Of a stretch of DNA of 64,000 nucleotides, positions 59,074-64,000 are shown piece after piece. The notes under the pieces are model-generated. The model did no database searches and was not told the origin of the DNA. It saw only the letters and a list, made by a program, of their open reading frames with translations. Source of the stretch: Chlamydiota bacterium (GTDB taxonomy: Bacteria > Chlamydiota > Chlamydiia > Chlamydiales > Parachlamydiaceae); contig JABDCX010000004.1 of NCBI GenBank assembly GCA_013287915.1, forward strand, positions 30,604-94,603. The letters run 5' to 3'. Position 1 is the stretch's first letter, and every line of letters starts with the position of its first letter. The position numbers were made by a program, and so were the translations under genes.

Positions 59074-60294
59074 TCAATGTGCCTTGCCAAAAACAGAATT
59101 GTAATAAGATCTCACCATAATTTTCTTAACATTCTGGTTGGCTTTATGGCAAACCTCTATCACTCTTAGCAGTGAAGTCCTGTCAAATGAAATGCCAGCT
59201 TCCCTCATTTCCGTATAGAGATCAAAAGCAAGATTCGCATCTCTTGCTTCTTTACAGGACATCAAAACCTTGAGGTAGGTTTCCCTTTCTAAACGGGCCC
59301 CTTTTGCTCCGATTTTAGAGAGGAGCGCTTGGGCCTTTTCGGGCACGCCTAGTTTGATGTACGCCTTTATGGCGTGGCCATACACCGGGTCTTTGGGTAT
59401 ATCCTCGTCGGTATCAAACGCTATGAATAAGGCGATTGCTTTGGCGGGCTTTTCAAGTTGAAGGCAGATATCCATTAATGAAGCAATTGTTACAAGGCCA
59501 GGGAGAAATCCAATGCTCTCCATTTTTTCCAACAATGGAAATACCTGTTCTAATTGAGATGGCGCCCTATACCCTTTGCTAAGGATTGTAAATGTGTAAT
59601 CATCCGGTACGACTTGACAGCTGGCCATGCTACCTAATAGGTCAACAGCGTCCTCTAAATTTCCGTTCTCAACAAGGTCGTTCATCAGGGTGTTGAATGT
59701 CACGGCATTTGGATAGATGCCAGCTTCTTGCATGAGTTGACGAGCCTCTTCTACTTTAGAAGGTATTTCGCTTTTCAGACAGGCGTACAACAGGCTAGTA
59801 AATGTCCAGACATTGGGTTCAAGACCAGCACTTTTCATTCGTCGAATGAGATAGAACGCTCCGTTCGCGTTTTTTGTGATTGCGCATCCATGGATCAAGG
59901 TGTTGTAGGTCGTTAGGTCGGGTTTGATCTGACTTTGGTCTGAATCTAAGAAATTCAAAATTTCAAGAGCCTTGCTCACACGATTTCCATACACATATGC
60001 TTTGATTAGAGCATTAAAAGTGACTATATTGGGTGTGATATTGCATTTTTTAGCACCATCGAAGATCGCTTGTGCCAGCCAATGATGTCCCTTTCTTGCA
60101 CAATTGTTGATCTTGACGGTGATATACTTCACCGGATCGTCCATTCGTGCTGCTGCCATCAGGATTTTGTTTGCAATGTCCCCAACGAGATTCGCCTTGG
60201 CAGCAACAGCCGCTTGGCTACTATCTGTGACTAAATGACTCCGCGAGGTGTGCCGCTCAATACTTGTTTGGCCTAAAGAATGTAGTGCACTCAT
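59074..60294 (-). CDS. Pentatricopeptide repeat (PPR) protein
   Basis: About 8-9 tandem ~35-aa motifs, e.g. IVTFNALIKAYVYGNRVSKALEIL..KPD, LTTYNTLIHGCAITKNANGAFYLIRRMKSAGLEPN, AVTFNTLMNDLVENGNLEDAVDLLGSMASCQVVPD. Confidence 0.9.
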   Translation of the reverse strand: MSALHSLGQTSIERHTSRSHLVTDSSQAAVAAKANLVGDIANKILMAAARMDDPVKYITVKINNCARKGHHWLAQAIFDGAKKCNITPNIVTFNALIKAYVYGNRVSKALEILNFLDSDQSQIKPDLTTYNTLIHGCAITKNANGAFYLIRRMKSAGLEPNVWTFTSLLYACLKSEIPSKVEEARQLMQEAGIYPNAVTFNTLMNDLVENGNLEDAVDLLGSMASCQVVPDDYTFTILSKGYRAPSQLEQVFPLLEKMESIGFLPGLVTIASLMDICLQLEKPAKAIALFIAFDTDEDIPKDPVYGHAIKAYIKLGVPEKAQALLSKIGAKGARLERETYLKVLMSCKEARDANLAFDLYTEMREAGISFDRTSLLRVIEVCHKANQNVKKIMVRSYYNSVFGKAH

Positions 60295-60487
60295 GGTACT
60301 TCTCTTTTTTTGTAAATTTTTAACAAAGGAGAATCACGATACCAAGTAATAAAATTAAATGCAACGATTTTACCAAACGCTAATTTTATTCAACGAAATT
60401 TTTGAAAGCTGATCCAAACTCACCTCAAACTCACATCCTTACAACCGTTTTCTTGACAAATTTAAGCTGGCAACTTAAAATGGCCAT

Positions 60488-61696
60488 ATGTTGATCAAGC
60501 GAGATATTGCCACAAAATTGCGAGAAAACCGGGGAGTGTATATCCACATCCTCATTGGACCGCGCCAGTGCGGAAAAAGCACACTATTTGCAGCATTAGG
60601 TGAAGGGAAATTCCAGGAAATCACTTTTGATGATTTCCAGATGAGAAATCTAGCCGAAAGAGATCCGGGGTTATTTTTAACACAATATCCCCCACCCATC
60701 ATCATCGACGAAATTCAATACGCCCCGAATATTTTTCCCGAAATTAAACGGATCATAGACAATCTCAAAAAAGACCGGGTACTAAAAAACCAAAAAGATG
60801 AAATCACCGTTTTGTTTTATCTCACTGGCTCAAACCAGATCCTTTTGGATACTCACGTAAAAGAAACGCTCGTTGGCCGCGCTAGCTTTTACCATCTGAA
60901 TACACTTTCGGTCCATGAAATCAAAAATGCTTTTCCAAATATGCCATTAACCACCATCTTGTTTAAGGGCGGTTGGCCTGAACTGTATACCAATCCCGCT
61001 TTAGACCCTGTCAAATACCTCAATGATTACATCCGCAATTACATTGAAAAAGATATCGTCGTCAGTGCAGGCATCATCAAGAAAAAAGAATTTCATACTG
61101 TCCTTGGCATGCTGGCCGCAAGAACTGGCAACATCCTTAACCACTCCTCTTTGGCAAAAGACAGTGGAGTTAAATCTGTCACCATCAACGAATGGATTTC
61201 TGTGTTAGAAAGGACAGCTCTTCTTTATTTGCTACCTCCACTTGAAACGAATCTAAATAAGCGTCTCACCAAAGCGCCTAAAATCTATTTCCTCGATACT
61301 GGTCTTACAACCAGATTACAAGGGTGGATGGATGCCAAGCCGCTATTAGCAAGTCCGCAGGCCGGAGCCCTTTTTGAGACACTTGTTCTGAGTGAAATCG
61401 TCAAATGCATCACGAATTTTGGTAAAAATTGGAAGGTTTCTCTTTGGAGGACAAAGGATGGAGAAGAAGTTGATTTCATCATAGATACCGGCAAAGGTGA
61501 TATTCTTGCACTCGATGCCAAACTCAGCATCCACGGAGCCGATCCTGTTGCTCCACCTCCTTCTCTGAGCAAAACCTTCCCCCACCTCAAACACATGATA
61601 CTCGTCACTTACGATGGCAAAAAACTATGGCTTAGCAATAACTGCCTCCAAATTCCGATTACTCAGTTGACGGACTTTCTCCTTGAATTCACTTAA
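60488..61696 (+). CDS. AAA ATPase with DUF4143-type C-terminus
   Basis: IGPRQCGKSTLFAAL Walker A; IIIDEIQYAPNIFPEIK Walker B; C-terminal nuclease-like GEEVDFIID. Confidence 0.87.
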   Translation: MLIKRDIATKLRENRGVYIHILIGPRQCGKSTLFAALGEGKFQEITFDDFQMRNLAERDPGLFLTQYPPPIIIDEIQYAPNIFPEIKRIIDNLKKDRVLKNQKDEITVLFYLTGSNQILLDTHVKETLVGRASFYHLNTLSVHEIKNAFPNMPLTTILFKGGWPELYTNPALDPVKYLNDYIRNYIEKDIVVSAGIIKKKEFHTVLGMLAARTGNILNHSSLAKDSGVKSVTINEWISVLERTALLYLLPPLETNLNKRLTKAPKIYFLDTGLTTRLQGWMDAKPLLASPQAGALFETLVLSEIVKCITNFGKNWKVSLWRTKDGEEVDFIIDTGKGDILALDAKLSIHGADPVAPPPSLSKTFPHLKHMILVTYDGKKLWLSNNCLQIPITQLTDFLLEFT

Positions 61697-61810
61697 ATTA
61701 CGTCCTAGCACCAGAGCTTCCACAACAACCGATCGTCGAGTTGTTCTTGTGTAAGATATTTTCTTTTGATAAAACTGCTGTTAGATCAAAAATTTAAAAA
61801 CGGAGTTGTT

Positions 61811-62224
61811 ATGAAAAAAATATTCAAGATTCTTTTGTCGGCAAGTCTTTTACTCTCCCCCTCATGGGCCTTAGCCGATACGAGCAGCAATAATGGAGCT
61901 GCAACACTCAACGCGGCTCAATTCAAGCAAGCGATGGACAATGCGATAGAAAGTCAAAAAAACAAAATCACGTCCTTAAAAAGTGTTGTTTTCAATCTCA
62001 ATGCCCCAGTTGTGGCAGGCGCTGACAAGCAACTCGTCGATGCAACCGTGATCCTCGAAGTTAAGCAAAATCTTTATGATAAATTCATCGACAACCCCAT
62101 CAACCAAGACCCCCAGTTTCAAGCTTATATTCTTAGGGTGATGAATCAGTCTGTGATCACTGAGAACGATTTAAACGAGCTCCAAGCGGCCGTCAATGCC
62201 GCCCATGCACGACAAAAGCAATAA
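61811..62224 (+). CDS. Exported hypothetical protein
   Basis: Internal start MKKIFKILLSASLLLSPSWALA (signal peptide). Confidence 0.65.
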   Translation: MKKIFKILLSASLLLSPSWALADTSSNNGAATLNAAQFKQAMDNAIESQKNKITSLKSVVFNLNAPVVAGADKQLVDATVILEVKQNLYDKFIDNPINQDPQFQAYILRVMNQSVITENDLNELQAAVNAAHARQKQ

Positions 62225-62236
62225 CCCGGTTTTCAG

Positions 62237-63481
62237 ATGGATTTTGACACGCGATTAAGCCGCTATGCTGAGCTGATCGTCCAGCATGGACTGAATGTGC
62301 AGCCCGGACAGGTCGTCAATTTGACCGGAGAGATCATCCATCGCAAATTGCTTGAAAAATGCACCGCAGCTGCCTACAGACGCGGCGCTAAGTACGTAAA
62401 CGTCGACTTTATCGACCCCTGGACGAGCAGGCAGCGCGTGCTGGGTTCCCAAAAAGAGAGCGATCTGGCCTATGTGCCCGCATTTATTCCTACCAAGTTT
62501 AACGAGGTTTTAGATGAGAATGGGGCCATTTTGCGTCTATTGGGAAGTGAAGAGCCCGATAGCCTTGCAGATATACCGCCCGGAAAGGTGAACGCAATGC
62601 AATTGAGCATTAGGCAATCGCTCAAGCGCTACTACGAAGAAGGGGTAGGCAAATCAAAAATTCACTGGACTGTAGCTGCTGCTGCCACACCAAAATGGGG
62701 AAAGAAAGTCTTTCCACACCTTTCGGAAGAAAAGGCTGGAGAGGCTCTCTGGGATGAGATTTTTAAAATCTGCAGAGTTGACCACCCCTCTTACCTCGAG
62801 CTTTGGGATCAGCACGATGAGAAGCTACAAAAACGGGCAAAAGGGCTAACCGACCTGAAGATTGAAATGCTCCATTTTACAGGCCCTGGAACCGATCTAA
62901 AAGTGTACCTGTCTCCCAAAGCTATCTTCGCAGGGGGTGGGCATGAAGGGCCCCACGGCGCACACTACGAAGCCAACATTCCGACGGAAGAATGTTTTAC
63001 AACTCCCGACTGCCGCAGGACTGAAGGGCATGCCAGAGTCACTCGCCCCTTCCTCGTGCATGGAACCATGGTGAAAGGATTAGAGGTCACCTTTGCCGGA
63101 GGAGAAATCACTGACTTTAAAGCAAAAGAAGGGAAAGATGCGTTCTCCTTTTATATCCAAAGCGACCCTCAAGCCAAGCGGCTGGGCGAGGTGGCTTTAG
63201 TGGGAACGGATTCACCCATCTACCAAAGCGGCCTGATCTTTGAAGAGATCTTGTTTGATGAAAATGCCGCCTGCCACGTTGCAGTTGGCTCTGCTTACCG
63301 CTTTTGCCTTGACGGAGGAGAGACGATGAGCGATCAGGAGCTTGCAAATGTCGGATGCAATAATAGCAATGTCCACACCGACATGATGATCTCCTCCGAC
63401 GAGGTAGACGTCCATGCCATCACCTACACAGGCCGTAAAGTCTCCCTGATCCGCAAAGGCAAGTGGGACATTCATTTCTAG
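62237..63481 (+). CDS. M29-family aminopeptidase
   Basis: LSRYAELIVQHGLNVQPGQVVNL; NIPTEECFTTPDCRRTEG; C-terminal NVHTDMMI. Confidence 0.88.
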   Translation: MDFDTRLSRYAELIVQHGLNVQPGQVVNLTGEIIHRKLLEKCTAAAYRRGAKYVNVDFIDPWTSRQRVLGSQKESDLAYVPAFIPTKFNEVLDENGAILRLLGSEEPDSLADIPPGKVNAMQLSIRQSLKRYYEEGVGKSKIHWTVAAAATPKWGKKVFPHLSEEKAGEALWDEIFKICRVDHPSYLELWDQHDEKLQKRAKGLTDLKIEMLHFTGPGTDLKVYLSPKAIFAGGGHEGPHGAHYEANIPTEECFTTPDCRRTEGHARVTRPFLVHGTMVKGLEVTFAGGEITDFKAKEGKDAFSFYIQSDPQAKRLGEVALVGTDSPIYQSGLIFEEILFDENAACHVAVGSAYRFCLDGGETMSDQELANVGCNNSNVHTDMMISSDEVDVHAITYTGRKVSLIRKGKWDIHF

Positions 63482-63548
63482 GTTGACTTTATGCCTCATG
63501 GCGCTATACATCTACAAAGTAGATCCGTTTAAATAAAGCAGGTATTCA

Positions 63549-64000
63549 ATGATGAACAAACTCATGCACCGTTTGACAATCTTAACTAGTTTGGTTGTGT
63601 TGCTGGTCTTTGCTAATCAAGCACAAGCAGCAGAAAAAAAACCAAACATTCTTGTGATCATGGGTGATGATGTGGGTTGGTTTAACATTGGCGCCTATCA
63701 CCGGGGCATTATGTCTGGCAAGACACCGAATCTCGATAAGCTTGCCAGCCAAGGGATGTTGTTTACCGACTATTATGCTGAGGCCAGCTGCACAGCCGGT
63801 CGTGCGAACTTCATCACAGGTCAACTGCCCGTACGCACTGGGCTGACTACTGTTGGCCAGGCTGGAGCTGATGTTGGTTTGCCAGCTGAAGCATGCACTA
63901 TTGCTACGGCGCTCAAGGCGCTTGGCTATACAACCGGCCAGTTCGGCAAAAACCATCTGGGTGACTTAAATAAGTTTCTCCCCACAGTCCATGGCTTCGA
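63549..64000 (+). CDS. Arylsulfatase-family protein, truncated by window end
   Basis: MMNKLMHRLTILTSLVVLLVFANQAQAAEKKPNILVIMGDDVGWFNIGAYH...EASCTAGRANFITGQ; open to window edge, absent from supplied ORF list. Confidence 0.85.
   Translation, partial: MMNKLMHRLTILTSLVVLLVFANQAQAAEKKPNILVIMGDDVGWFNIGAYHRGIMSGKTPNLDKLASQGMLFTDYYAEASCTAGRANFITGQLPVRTGLTTVGQAGADVGLPAEACTIATALKALGYTTGQFGKNHLGDLNKFLPTVHGF

Noticed and set aside
1-64000. CRISPR arrays, rRNA and tRNA genes
   Set aside because: No regularly spaced identical repeats and no recognisable tRNA or rRNA core sequences seen by eye; tRNAscan-SE/Infernal would be needed to exclude them fully.

Overview
The window looks like chromosomal DNA from an environmental chlamydia (Parachlamydiales-like). 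Support: the gene order aroA-aroK-aroC-aroB-aroDE with a fused AroDE, DapL, a biotin cluster, many signal-peptide beta-barrel proteins, and eukaryotic-like effector-type proteins. This taxonomic call is inference only. Coding density is high, and I saw no rRNA, tRNA or CRISPR array. Conserved metabolic blocks: dapL plus a dapA/NAL-family aldolase next to an exported sialidase-like protein; the shikimate operon (13.4-18.8 kb); an EmrAB/TolC-like efflux operon (18.8-23.0 kb); GH3/NadD-like/NodB-like genes (23-27.8 kb); bioB-bioD-bioA with no bioF (27.8-30.7 kb). Accessory blocks (31-61 kb): two paralogous unknown proteins flanking a thiE-MFS pair, a zeta-toxin-like P-loop protein, a degenerate kinase and an intact kinase, a cadherin/Ig-like surface protein, an AbiEi/AbiEii locus with a 32-bp palindrome upstream, a pentapeptide-repeat protein, a large Asn/Thr-rich autotransporter, an F-box-like protein, and a pentatricopeptide-repeat (PPR) protein. 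The strongest unusual signals are: (1) the PPR protein; (2) a 165-bp hairpin MITE-like element with TIRs and an apparent 5-bp GCCAA target duplication, inserted in a decayed copy of the autotransporter 3' end; (3) an unannotated truncated Doc-like toxin ORF ATGA-coupled to an antitoxin-like gene and followed by nested palindromes; (4) the AbiE palindrome; (5) signal-peptide-bearing enzymes, including a NadD-like nucleotidylyltransferase and a NodB-fold protein lacking its metal-binding histidines.
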